Source: Pseudomonas cremoris (GTDB taxonomy: Bacteria > Pseudomonadota > Gammaproteobacteria > Pseudomonadales > Pseudomonadaceae). Taken from it: 64,000 nt of DNA. The translations under genes and the position numbers were made by a program. The stretch spans positions 124,001 through 188,000 of the forward strand of contig NZ_JAAXCY010000001.1 of the NCBI RefSeq assembly GCF_014230465.1. Reading direction: 5' to 3'. Of this stretch, positions 31,504 through 39,957 are shown piece by piece. Each line of letters starts with the position of its first letter. Within the stretch, counting starts at the first letter, position 1. The notes under the pieces are model-generated. The model saw nothing but the letters and a program-made list of their open reading frames with translations, was not told the origin of the DNA and ran no database searches.

Positions 31504-32394
31504 ATGGACCTGGCCAACCTCAACGCCTTTATCGCCATCGCCGAGACCGGCAGTTTCTCCGGTGCCGGCGAACGTTTGCACCTGACCCAACCGGCCATCA
31601 GCAAACGCATCGCTGGTTTGGAGCAACAATTAAAGGTACGCCTGTTTGATCGCCTGGGCCGCGAAGTCGGCCTGACCGAGGCCGGACGGGCCCTGCTGCC
31701 ACGCGCCTACCAGATCCTCAACGTGCTGGACGACACCCGCCGCGCGCTCACCAACCTCACCGGCGAAGTCAGCGGGCGCCTGACCTTGGCCACCAGCCAC
31801 CACATCGGCCTGCATCGCTTGCCGCCGATTTTGCGCACCTTTACCCGGGAGTACCCCAACGTCGCGCTGGATATTCAGTTCCTGGATTCGGAAGTGGCTT
31901 ACGAAGAAATCCTCCACGGCCGCGCAGAAGTAGCGGTGATTACCCTGGCCCCCGACCCTCATCATCTCGTGCGTGCGACACCGGTGTGGGATGACCCGCT
32001 GGACTTTGTCGTCGCGCCGGAACACAGCCTGACCCTCAATGGCAGGGTCAGCCTGGCCGATATTGCCGGGCACCCGGCCGTTTTCCCCGGAGGAAACACC
32101 TTCACGCACCATATTGTCAGCCGATTGTTCGAAGCCCAGGGCCTTACTCCAAACATCGCGATGAGTACTAACTACTTGGAAACTATCAAAATGATGGTGT
32201 CTATCGGCCTGGCCTGGAGCGTTTTGCCGCGCACCATGCTCGATGATCAGGTGGCAAGTATCGCTTTGCCGGGCATACAGCTCAGTCGCCAGCTAGGCTA
32301 TATCGTGCACACCGAAAGGACGCTGTCGAACGCTGCGCGGGCTTTCATGAGCCTATTGGATGCACAGGTCGATCTGCCAGGGATACCGGCATGA
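31504..32394 (+). CDS. LysR-family regulator beside the leuCD genes
   Basis: This 296-residue LysR regulator has a winged HTH at residues 1-60 (FSGAGERLHLTQPAISKRIAGLEQ) and a periplasmic-binding-protein-like effector domain (about 90-290). It is divergently transcribed from leuC, the usual arrangement for a LysR protein controlling its neighbour, and corresponds in position to PA3122. The start ATG 31504 (MDLANLNAF) is the standard LysR N-terminus. The effector is unknown. Confidence 0.92.
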   Translation: MDLANLNAFIAIAETGSFSGAGERLHLTQPAISKRIAGLEQQLKVRLFDRLGREVGLTEAGRALLPRAYQILNVLDDTRRALTNLTGEVSGRLTLATSHHIGLHRLPPILRTFTREYPNVALDIQFLDSEVAYEEILHGRAEVAVITLAPDPHHLVRATPVWDDPLDFVVAPEHSLTLNGRVSLADIAGHPAVFPGGNTFTHHIVSRLFEAQGLTPNIAMSTNYLETIKMMVSIGLAWSVLPRTMLDDQVASIALPGIQLSRQLGYIVHTERTLSNAARAFMSLLDAQVDLPGIPA

Positions 32395-32460
32395 AGCTGT
32401 GCGGCCTCAAGGTTTGAATAAAACCGCGCCTTACGCCCATCGAGCCAAGGCCCTTTGATA

Positions 32461-35400
32461 ATGCGCAACCCCGTCGATTCCGTACCACCTTTGCCTCGCA
32501 TTTACGCCCTTGACCCTCAAGAGGCGGAGCAAAGTTGGGACAGCGCTCCGCAGTTGCTGGCGGCCCTCAACGCCGCCCGGCTGGGCGCGTGGTGCTGGGA
32601 AATCGACACCGGGAAAATCAGCTGGTCACGGGGCACCCAGGCGTTGTTCGGCTTTGACCCTCGCCAGCCTTTGCCAAAGGATCTGGACTATCTCGACTTG
32701 CTGGCCCCGGCCGACCGCACCCGCGTGGTCCGGGCCTTTCATGCGGTACTGGCGGGCGAACCGTTCGAACACGCGATGCGCCACCGCATCCAATGGCCCG
32801 ATGGCACCCATCATTGGCTGGAGATCAATGGCAGCCTGGCGCCGGACAAGTCCGGCAGGCGCCGAATGATCGGCGTGATCCGTGAAATAACGCACCAGCG
32901 CGAGCGGGAAAACGCCCTCGGCCACTCCGAGAAACGCTTCGCCACGCTGTTCCACCTGTGCCCGAACATGGTGCTGCTGACCCGTCAGGCTGATGGCTTG
33001 ATCAGCGAAGCCAACCAATATTTCGAGATCCACTTCGGCTGGCCGGTCGCCGACGCCATCGGTCGCACCACCCTGGACCTGGGCCTGTGGCGTCACCCCG
33101 AGCAACGCGCGCAGTTGGTCAAGGCCACCCAACGCAAGGGCGAGCCGATCACCATGGAGGTGCAGTTTTGCGCCAGCAATGGCCAGATCCACGACGGCAC
33201 CCTCAGTGCGCAAAAGGTGGAACTGGAGGGCGAGGCTTACCTGATCAGCACGTTTCTCGACACCACCGACCGCAAGAATGCCGAGCAAGCGCTCAAGGAC
33301 AGCCAGGAGCGCCTCGACCTGGCCCTGGATTCCGCACAACTGGGCACCTGGGACTGGCATATCCCCACCGGCATGCTCTACGGCTCGGCTCGCGCCGCCC
33401 AGTTGCATGGTTTGCCACCCGAGCCATTCCACGAATCCTTCGATGCATTCTTCGAGGGCATGCCCAATGAAGAACGCGACAATATGCGCAACGCCTATCG
33501 CACCCTGCGCGAAGGCCCCGCCGGCAACTATCAACTGACCTACCGCGTGCAAATGGAAGATGGCAGCTCACGCTACCTCGAAAGCCGCGCCCGCCTGTAT
33601 CGCGACGAGCAAGGCGCCCCCTTGCGCATGGCAGGCACGCTGCTGGACATCACCGACCAGGTGGAGCGCGAACAACGCCTCACCGCCTCCGAAGAAAAAT
33701 TCGCCAGCCTGTTCCAGGCCAGTCCCGACCCGATCTGCGTCACCGATCTGGAGAGCGGCGTGTTTATCGAAATCAACCCCGCCTTCACCCAGACCTTTGG
33801 CTGGGCGGCCGCCGAAGTCATCGACAAGAGTGCCGAGCAGATCGGCCTGTGGGATGAGTCAAGCAAACGCCTGCAACGCATCGAACGGGTGATACGCGAA
33901 CAGGCCCTGAGCAATGTGGCGATTGTGGCCCATCACAAGAACGGCCACAGCCTGACCTGCGTGATATCCAGCCGCCAGATCAAGGTTGGCGACCGACCGT
34001 GCATCGTTACCACGTTGCGCGATATCACCCAACAACAGCGCTCAGAGGCAGCGCTCAAGGCCAGTGAGGAGAAATTCGCCAAGGCGTTCCATTCCAGCCC
34101 CGACGCGATTTCCATCACCGAGCGCGACACTGGCCGTTATGTCGAGGTCAATGACGGTTTCTGTCGCCTCACCGGTTATCGCGCCGAAGAAGCCATCGGC
34201 CTCACTCTTTACCAGATCGGCATCTGGGCCGATGAAAACCAGCGCGCCGCGTTATTGGCCGAACTGCAGATCAAGGGCCGCATTCGCCATCTGGAAATGC
34301 TTTGGCACAACAAGCGTGGCGAGGTGCTGGCAGTTGAGGTGTCGGTCGAGCCAATCACCCTGAACGAAACGCCCTGCCTGTTGCTGACCGCACGAGACGT
34401 GAGCCTGCTGAAAAACGCCCAGGCGCAGATCCGCCACCTGGCTTACCACGACCCGCTGACCAATCTGCCCAACCGCGCACTGCTGATGGACCGCCTGAGT
34501 CAGCAGATCGCGCTGCTCAAACGTCACAACTTGCGCGGCGCGCTGCTGTTTCTCGACCTTGACCATTTCAAGCACATCAACGATTCCCTAGGCCACCCAG
34601 TGGGTGACACAGTGTTGAAAATCGTCACCGCACGCCTGGAAGCCAGCGTGCGCATGGAAGACACCGTGGCACGCCTGGGCGGCGATGAATTTGTGGTGCT
34701 GCTCAGCGGGCTGGACGGCTCGCGCGCGCAAGTCAGCGCCCAGGTGCAGGAACTGGCGGACACCCTGCGCGAGCTGCTCTCGGAGCCGATGTTCCTGGAC
34801 GGCCATCGTTTGCAGGTCACCCCGAGCATTGGTGTAGCGCTGATCCCCGACCACGGCTCCACCCCGGCAGACCTGCTCAAGCGTGCGGACATCGCGCTGT
34901 ACCGCGCAAAGGATTCGGGGCGCAACACCACACAGATGTTTCATAACAGCATGCAGAAGACCGCCAGCGAACGCCTGCGCATGGAAACCGACCTGCGTCT
35001 GGCCCTGTCACGCGGCGAGTTCAGCGTGAATTACCAACCCCAGGTTGATGCGCGCGGCAACAAGATAGTCGGCGCCGAGGCTTTGGTGCGCTGGCAACAC
35101 CCGCAACTGGGCGCCCAGTCACCGACGGAATTTATCAAGGTGTTGGAGGACAGCGGCCTGATCCTGGAAGTCGGCACCTGGATTCTCGATGAAGCCTGCG
35201 CCGCCTTTGAGCAACTGATCGCGGATGGCCTGGTGGACCCACTGAATTTCAGTCTGTGCGTAAACATCAGCCCCCGGCAGTTCCGCCAAAACGACTTCGT
35301 GGAGCGCGTGGAGCGCAGCCTCAAGCAACACTCGTTGCCCTACAGCCTGCTGAAACTGGAGATAACCGAGGGCATCGTGATCCAGAACCTTGATGACACC

Positions 35401-35739
35401 ATCGGCAAAATGCGCCGCCTGAAGAAACTCGGCGTCAGCTTTGCCATGGATGACTTTGGCACCGGCTATTCATCACTCACCTACCTCAAGCGCCTGCCGG
35501 TGGATGCGTTGAAGATCGACCAATCTTTTGTGCGCGACGCCACCCATGACCCCAATGACGCGGAGATCATCCGCGCCATCGTGGCCATGGCCCGCAGCCT
35601 GAATCTGGAAGTGATTGCCGAAGGCGTGGAAACCCCAGAGCAACTGGCTTTCCTGCAAAAGCAGGGCTGCCACTTGTACCAGGGTTATTTGCACAGTCGG
35701 CCATTGCCGATAGAGGGATTCCGGGCGTTGCTGGGGTAG
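32461..35739 (+). CDS. PAS-rich bifunctional GGDEF/EAL c-di-GMP enzyme
   Basis: This 1092-residue signalling protein lacks TM segments. It has five consecutive PAS domains (about 28-150, 155-278, 282-405, 408-525, 528-650), each ending in a DIT/DTT/DVS-type motif, then GGDEF (about 655-825) and EAL (about 835-1085). The GGDEF signature is intact, with an RMED inhibitory site five residues upstream. EAL and the DDFGTGYSS...KIDQSF motifs are also intact, so both cyclase and phosphodiesterase activity are possible. Its stop lies 3 bp from the stop of the convergent effector-like gene. The ATG at 32461 is preferred over a TTG two codons earlier. Confidence 0.94.
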   Translation: MRNPVDSVPPLPRIYALDPQEAEQSWDSAPQLLAALNAARLGAWCWEIDTGKISWSRGTQALFGFDPRQPLPKDLDYLDLLAPADRTRVVRAFHAVLAGEPFEHAMRHRIQWPDGTHHWLEINGSLAPDKSGRRRMIGVIREITHQRERENALGHSEKRFATLFHLCPNMVLLTRQADGLISEANQYFEIHFGWPVADAIGRTTLDLGLWRHPEQRAQLVKATQRKGEPITMEVQFCASNGQIHDGTLSAQKVELEGEAYLISTFLDTTDRKNAEQALKDSQERLDLALDSAQLGTWDWHIPTGMLYGSARAAQLHGLPPEPFHESFDAFFEGMPNEERDNMRNAYRTLREGPAGNYQLTYRVQMEDGSSRYLESRARLYRDEQGAPLRMAGTLLDITDQVEREQRLTASEEKFASLFQASPDPICVTDLESGVFIEINPAFTQTFGWAAAEVIDKSAEQIGLWDESSKRLQRIERVIREQALSNVAIVAHHKNGHSLTCVISSRQIKVGDRPCIVTTLRDITQQQRSEAALKASEEKFAKAFHSSPDAISITERDTGRYVEVNDGFCRLTGYRAEEAIGLTLYQIGIWADENQRAALLAELQIKGRIRHLEMLWHNKRGEVLAVEVSVEPITLNETPCLLLTARDVSLLKNAQAQIRHLAYHDPLTNLPNRALLMDRLSQQIALLKRHNLRGALLFLDLDHFKHINDSLGHPVGDTVLKIVTARLEASVRMEDTVARLGGDEFVVLLSGLDGSRAQVSAQVQELADTLRELLSEPMFLDGHRLQVTPSIGVALIPDHGSTPADLLKRADIALYRAKDSGRNTTQMFHNSMQKTASERLRMETDLRLALSRGEFSVNYQPQVDARGNKIVGAEALVRWQHPQLGAQSPTEFIKVLEDSGLILEVGTWILDEACAAFEQLIADGLVDPLNFSLCVNISPRQFRQNDFVERVERSLKQHSLPYSLLKLEITEGIVIQNLDDTIGKMRRLKKLGVSFAMDDFGTGYSSLTYLKRLPVDALKIDQSFVRDATHDPNDAEIIRAIVAMARSLNLEVIAEGVETPEQLAFLQKQGCHLYQGYLHSRPLPIEGFRALLG

Positions 35740-35742
35740 CCG

Positions 35743-37014
35743 CTACACCAATGTCAGCGCCCTTAGACCGCCGCGCATCCAACGCGACGACGCCAGATCA
35801 AGTGGCAACCCATAGAGGTCCAGCGTCCCATTGATCACTGCAACAGAGTGGGCGCTGTCGGCCAGGGTGCCGACCGCCCCACCCGCCAGCGCCTCAACCG
35901 TGCTGTCACGCAGGTAACCGTACAGTCCAAGGCGTCGAAGTGCCTCACCGGGATGCTCGCCGTCATTGAGGGTTTCCAGGGCTACCGAGTAGCTTTGCCT
36001 GCCACGGAAGTCGTTGTTCTCCCATTGCGCCCGCTTGGCGCTGACGGCGTAGAGGAAGTTGGCGTAGTCCAGCAATTGAGGATCAGTGCCACGAAAGTTC
36101 GACGCAGCGGCGGCCTGACGCACTTCATCGTGGGTCAACTGCACGCGGAATGAGTCGCGCATGAGCACGTCAAACCCCTGCTCGGTGACCTGGATATGCT
36201 TATAGATCCCGCTGGGGACCTGGCCGAACCGGATAATGGCTGCCTTGATCGCCGATACCGTGACGCAATTGCTTTGCACGCCTTGGTAGAACCCATCCCA
36301 GATCTTTGCAGAATCCATGCTGGCCGCAACATGAGTCACCTTCCAGCCATCGCTGGGGAGCGATTGCCTGTCATTGAACAACGTGTATCCGTAGCCCCGG
36401 TCCACGTGCCGCTGCTCACCGTAGTCATGCATGACACCCTCACTTACCAGTGCCGCGCCACGGTTATGGGTTTCCAGCACGCCTACTGCGTCCTTCCCCG
36501 TCAATTCGCTCACCGGAACAAAGCTGGAAAGCCCGAACACACCCATGCCCTGCAGACAGCGTTGGGCTGTTTCACCTTCGATGGTCCTGGCCAAGGCCGC
36601 TTCAAATGTCGAGTAGCCTCCGGTCAATTGCTTGCGCTTCACAAAGGCGGCAAACACCACGTTGGCAGTGGCGACCGACTCACCGTCTTCACCGGTAAAC
36701 CTGGAAGCCTGCGCCGCCTGGCTCAACTCATGACGAGACAGGTGAACCTTGAACTCGTCTTTCATCGTGATGCAGTAGCCATCACCGGACGGCTGGATCT
36801 GATCAAACATGTCCGCCAGGCGTTGACCCAACGTCATCATCATCATTTTGATAACAGCGGCGTGGGTGCTGCAGTCAAAGCTTTCACCAAATCGTCTTTG
36901 GGAGACACTGAACGCGTCGATGGCACTGGCGGCTGGCGGTGCACCGGCGCGGTAGAAAAAATCGGTTTGAGGGGCCCCCGCCATAACCGAACGGCCCATC
37001 ATCGAGATACTCAT
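35743..37014 (-). CDS. Putative type III secreted protein with duplicated papain-like Cys/His/Asn domain
   Basis: This 423-residue protein belongs to no family I recognise. The N-terminus (MSISMMGRSVMAGAP) is Ser-rich, amphipathic and free of acidic residues for the first 16 positions, as in type III effectors. Residues 47-200 and 238-402 are two copies of one domain, visible as FDCSTHAAVIKMM vs SNCVTVSAIKAAI, MKDEFKVHLSRHEL vs MRDSFRVQLTHDEV and a shared ANxxxAxxxKR stretch. The second copy keeps Cys250, His389 (AHSVAVING) and Asn395, a papain-like order. The first keeps Cys48, but its His region is divergent. AGGAGG precedes the ATG at 37014. It is the third gene of the set driven from 39438-39465. 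Confidence 0.8.
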   Translation of the reverse strand: MSISMMGRSVMAGAPQTDFFYRAGAPPAASAIDAFSVSQRRFGESFDCSTHAAVIKMMMMTLGQRLADMFDQIQPSGDGYCITMKDEFKVHLSRHELSQAAQASRFTGEDGESVATANVVFAAFVKRKQLTGGYSTFEAALARTIEGETAQRCLQGMGVFGLSSFVPVSELTGKDAVGVLETHNRGAALVSEGVMHDYGEQRHVDRGYGYTLFNDRQSLPSDGWKVTHVAASMDSAKIWDGFYQGVQSNCVTVSAIKAAIIRFGQVPSGIYKHIQVTEQGFDVLMRDSFRVQLTHDEVRQAAAASNFRGTDPQLLDYANFLYAVSAKRAQWENNDFRGRQSYSVALETLNDGEHPGEALRRLGLYGYLRDSTVEALAGGAVGTLADSAHSVAVINGTLDLYGLPLDLASSRWMRGGLRALTLV

Positions 37015-37115
37015 CTTGCTACCTCCTGCTTGTGTGAAACATGCGGCCAGGGCACTCCTTTCGCAAACTGGTTGATGGCCTTGAGGCGCTGGCCGCATGC
37101 ATGACATTCCCCCCA

Positions 37116-38060
37116 TCACACCAACGCGATGGCGTCCCCTCGTGTCGGCGCCGACCCTTGCTTGCCCCACAATTCTTCGCGACCGTTGATAACGGCCACC
37201 GAATGCCCGGTTCGATTGCACATGCCTAGCTGACCATTGGCGAGTTCTCGCACGCTGACCCGCCGCATATGCTTCCTCAAGCCCAAACGCAGGAAGCCTT
37301 CACCAGGACCGCGCTCATCTTCCCCATTGTTCAAACTGTGGACACCGGCTTCAAAACTCCTGTCCGCCGTACCATCGTTGTTTTCCATGTGTGCACGCTT
37401 GGCACTGACCGCGAAAAGGAATTGCGCGTCCTTGAGCATGCCCGCGTCAGGGCCGACAAATCGCGAACCTCGCGCGCCCACCGCCAACTCTCGGTCTGTC
37501 AGGGTCAAGACATAATCGTCGCGCATAGTGACTCGATAACCGCTGCCCTCCCTCCTCACCTCCTTGAAGATATCGGTAGGGCTTTGGCCAAACTTGTACA
37601 TGGCGGCTTTGATGGCCGAGACCGTTACACAGTTACCGTCAGGCCCTTGGCGGAAGCCACTCCAGATATTTCCAGGTTTGGCACCCTTTCGTTTATCGGA
37701 CAGCCCCGGAATATGCGCAGCAACCTCGGGCCTTGGTTGTTCAGGCTCTGGCACGACCCGAGGTTTAATTTCGGGTTTGGGGGAGACGTCCGGAATGACC
37801 TTGTCTTTTTTGTCCGAGATGAGATTAATCAACTGGGTGAAAAACGAAGTAAACAACGCCACCAAGGTATTGATAGCAGCCGGATTGTCGCCAACCGTCG
37901 CAGCGCCGAGCGGCTCTTTTACCCGCGTCGTCGAAGCATAATCAATCCCGGCCAGGGTGCCGGGTGGCACGACCTCATTGGTCGCAACCAGGGCGTTAGG
38001 CGTCAACACCTGACGCACGTCCACTACACGCGCCACGCTTTTAATCGAACAACACGACAT
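37116..38060 (-). CDS. Putative type III secreted protein with papain-like Cys/His/Asn domain
   Basis: This 314-residue protein is related to its downstream neighbour. The N-terminus MSCCSIKSVARVV has no acidic residue until position 14. A hydrophobic helix (about 63-81, NTLVALFTSFFTQLINL) and a Pro-rich linker (88-112) precede a single domain (132-300) with Cys144 (DGNCVTVSAIKAA), His286 and Asn292 (GHSVAVING). The C-terminal IALV echoes LTLV of the neighbour. Cys-His-Asn order and motif spacing suggest a cysteine peptidase or transglutaminase-like fold, which is inference. The start is supported by GGAGG 5 nt upstream. Confidence 0.8.
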   Translation of the reverse strand: MSCCSIKSVARVVDVRQVLTPNALVATNEVVPPGTLAGIDYASTTRVKEPLGAATVGDNPAAINTLVALFTSFFTQLINLISDKKDKVIPDVSPKPEIKPRVVPEPEQPRPEVAAHIPGLSDKRKGAKPGNIWSGFRQGPDGNCVTVSAIKAAMYKFGQSPTDIFKEVRREGSGYRVTMRDDYVLTLTDRELAVGARGSRFVGPDAGMLKDAQFLFAVSAKRAHMENNDGTADRSFEAGVHSLNNGEDERGPGEGFLRLGLRKHMRRVSVRELANGQLGMCNRTGHSVAVINGREELWGKQGSAPTRGDAIALV

Positions 38061-38147
38061 GAAAACCTCCGTGATTAAGAGCCTCCCCGGATGGCTCTCC
38101 GAGGATGCTCTGTCTGTATCAAAAGAATTGAAATACCGGCTGACGTT

Positions 38148-39335
38148 TCAGGTCCTAAGCCATGTGCGGTGGTTGACACCCGGACGGTTACGCTCTCCTC
38201 GATCATTCCCGGGTGCGGGGCTGGTCAAGTCAGGCAGAGGTTGGGGCCGGTCTGGATTTACTGTTGGCTTTGCATCGTTATCAGGAATGACCGGTGGCTG
38301 GGGTTGCGGCATCACGCCTGGTTTGGGCGTGGCGTCGGCTTTAGGCGGTACGCTTGGCTTGGTGTCAGTCTGCGGCACGACCGTGGGCGCTGGTTGTGGC
38401 GTCACGCCTGGCTTGGGGGTGGTGTCGGGTTTTGGCGGTACGCTTGGCTTGGTGTCAGTCTGCGGCACGACCGTGGGCGCTGGTTGTGGCGTCACACTTA
38501 CATCCGGTGCAACTCTTGGCCTAAAGCCTTTGTCATGCTCCGACTTAGTGTCAGGACAATGACAATGGTTAACGTTTACTTCGACCTTGACCTGCGCATT
38601 GGCGTCATTGGTCACATTGACAACCGGTTTGGGTACGGCCGGCAGCACTGGAACGGTCGGCCCAGGTAGCACGGGCCTCAACCGACCAGCATCAGGCTTC
38701 ACCATCGGTTGTGGGCCTGCATCAGGCTTCACCATCGGTTGTGGGCCGGCATCAGGCTTCACCATCGGTTGTGGACCGGCATCAGGCTTCACCATCGGTT
38801 GTGGGCCTGCATCAGGCTTCACCATCGGTTGTGGACCAGCATCAGGCTTCACCATCGGTTGTGGGCCTGCATCAGGCTTCACCATCGGTTGTGGGCCTGC
38901 ATCAGGCTTCACCATCGGTTGTGGACCTGCATCAGGCTTCACCATCGGTTGTGGACCTGCATCAGGCTTCACCTTCGGTTGTGGGCCGGCATCAGGCTTC
39001 ACCTTCGGTTGTGGGCCTGCATCAGGTTTTACTTTCGGCGACCTCTCAGCGTCGGGTAATACATCGGGAGTTATATTCTTTCCGGCGAACATTTCACGCA
39101 TGGTTTTAAAAACCAGCTCAAGCATGTCGAATAACTTGGTAAATGCACCTGAATTGAATATCACCTCATTTTGTCCCCCCTTGGCATTGTCATTGCGCAC
39201 AGGAACATGAACACCTGCAGAGTGATGAGAGGAGGCTGTTTGATTCACCCCAGTTGCTGTCGCTGGCAACACCGGGCGCTCCATGGGCGAGGTATCAACT
39301 TTGACGAAGGGCGAGTTATTAATCGATAAAGACAT
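38148..39335 (-). CDS. Putative secreted proline-rich repeat protein, first gene of the HrpL-type set
   Basis: This 395-residue protein has no assigned family. The Ser-rich N-terminus MSLSINNSPFVKV lacks acidic residues until 14. An amphipathic helix (about 64-84, FTKLFDMLELVFKTMREMF) parallels the helix in the next gene. Residues of about 100-220 are 12 copies of VKPDAG in a decapeptide array (unit PDAGPQPMVK), then a segment with CHCPD, then two copies of a 30-residue Pro/Thr/Lys repeat, then a basic tail. It looks extended and disordered, suited to a surface-exposed or translocated linker or adhesin-like role. AAGGAA precedes the ATG. The hrp box lies 102 bp upstream. Confidence 0.78.
   Translation of the reverse strand: MSLSINNSPFVKVDTSPMERPVLPATATGVNQTASSHHSAGVHVPVRNDNAKGGQNEVIFNSGAFTKLFDMLELVFKTMREMFAGKNITPDVLPDAERSPKVKPDAGPQPKVKPDAGPQPKVKPDAGPQPMVKPDAGPQPMVKPDAGPQPMVKPDAGPQPMVKPDAGPQPMVKPDAGPQPMVKPDAGPQPMVKPDAGPQPMVKPDAGPQPMVKPDAGRLRPVLPGPTVPVLPAVPKPVVNVTNDANAQVKVEVNVNHCHCPDTKSEHDKGFRPRVAPDVSVTPQPAPTVVPQTDTKPSVPPKPDTTPKPGVTPQPAPTVVPQTDTKPSVPPKADATPKPGVMPQPQPPVIPDNDAKPTVNPDRPQPLPDLTSPAPGNDRGERNRPGVNHRTWLRT
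38308..38497. repeat. Two-copy 90-bp direct repeat
   Basis: A 90-bp period is nearly perfect between 38344-38405 and 38434-38495 and degenerates upstream. It encodes the 30-residue VTPQPAPTVVPQTDTKPSVP-type repeat of the secreted protein. Confidence 0.85.
38701..39030. repeat. 30-bp tandem repeat array (11 units)
   Basis: Eleven consecutive 30-bp units differ at only a few bases (ACCATC vs ACCTTC; GGGCCT/GGGCCG/GGACCT/GGACCA). Read on the minus strand they encode PQP[M/K]VKPDAG. A twelfth VKPDAG core falls in the flank just below 38701. Confidence 0.95.
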
Positions 39336-39437
39336 TCTTGGGTTCCTTAAATCAGCGCGGCCTGACTCCGTTAGAGGGCCAGGTCAGCGATAGCATTGAT
39401 GAACTGCAAACAACAACGCTGCTTCACAGTCATTACT

Positions 39438-39465
39438 TTCGTGGACAGTGGCGCTATCGAGTTCC
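39438..39465 (-). promoter_or_regulatory. Putative HrpL/RspL-dependent promoter (hrp box)
   Basis: The minus strand reads GGAACT, 15 nt, CCACGAA, against the known hrp-box consensus GGAACC-N15/16-CCACNNA. One base differs and the spacing is exact. It lies 102 bp upstream of the start at 39335 and points into the three-gene set. HrpL-class ECF sigma factors drive type III secretion genes in Pseudomonas; the rspL/hrpL gene itself is outside this window. Confidence 0.72.
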
Positions 39466-39857
39466 AGAAATCGCGCTTCACATAAGGAAACCAAACAGAA
39501 TTTTCAGACTTTTCCCCGTGACTCTTTCTTAAAGCCCTTTAATCACGCCTTCCAAGCCTGTTTAGTGGGACACACATGCTAATAAACCGTAAAGCAAGCA
39601 ACTCTCCGATATAATTACAAGGCCAGCACAGACAATTACTCTGGTATTTCGCGCACGCAAATAGTACCTAGCCGCCCATAAGCAAAATACAAAACCTATC
39701 TCGCAGAAAAACAATTAATATTACAGACCGTTTTATTTTGCCCCTAAAAAAATCGCACCTCTCTCGATGTTTCAAACTGACATTAAAATAACGCCATTAC
39801 TCACTAACAAAACACCCTATCGCTAATAGTTAGGCGAACTTAACTTCCCGTTCAACG
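39466..39857. other. AT-rich non-coding stretch upstream of the hrp-type promoter
   Basis: About 390 bp are markedly AT-richer than the flanks, with runs such as ACAATTAATATTACAG. I see no credible gene, RNA or repeat here. Together with the hrp box it looks like the edge of an acquired segment. Confidence 0.6.
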
Positions 39858-39859
39858 CA

Positions 39860-39893
39860 AAATGCCCCGCATCAAACGATACGGGGCATTTTC
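39860..39893 (-). terminator. Terminator downstream of dusC
   Basis: An AATGCCCCG / CGGGGCATT stem with a 12-nt loop is flanked by A-rich and T-rich sequence, so it could work in both directions. It lies 65 bp past the dusC stop. Confidence 0.85.
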
Positions 39894-39957
39894 TTGAAAC
39901 ATAGGACTCGCTTAAAGAGCGCATCCACTTCGCTCAAGGCTATTCAAGCGTTGCAGC

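Noticed and set aside
37269..38078. Plus-strand open frame of 269 codons over the effector-like gene
   Set aside because: Arg/His-rich composition and lack of a ribosome binding site mark it as a shadow of the minus-strand gene.
38061..38147. Possible second hrp box in front of the 37116-38060 gene
   Set aside because: A GGTGG element is present, but the required CCACNNA and GGAAC elements do not match at 15-16 nt spacing.
38587..39210. A long plus-strand reading frame with SGFTIGCGPA repeats opposite the secreted repeat gene
   Set aside because: It is the antisense of the 30-bp array, which is open in several frames because its period is a multiple of three. It has no ribosome binding site, and the minus-strand gene has start signals and operon context.
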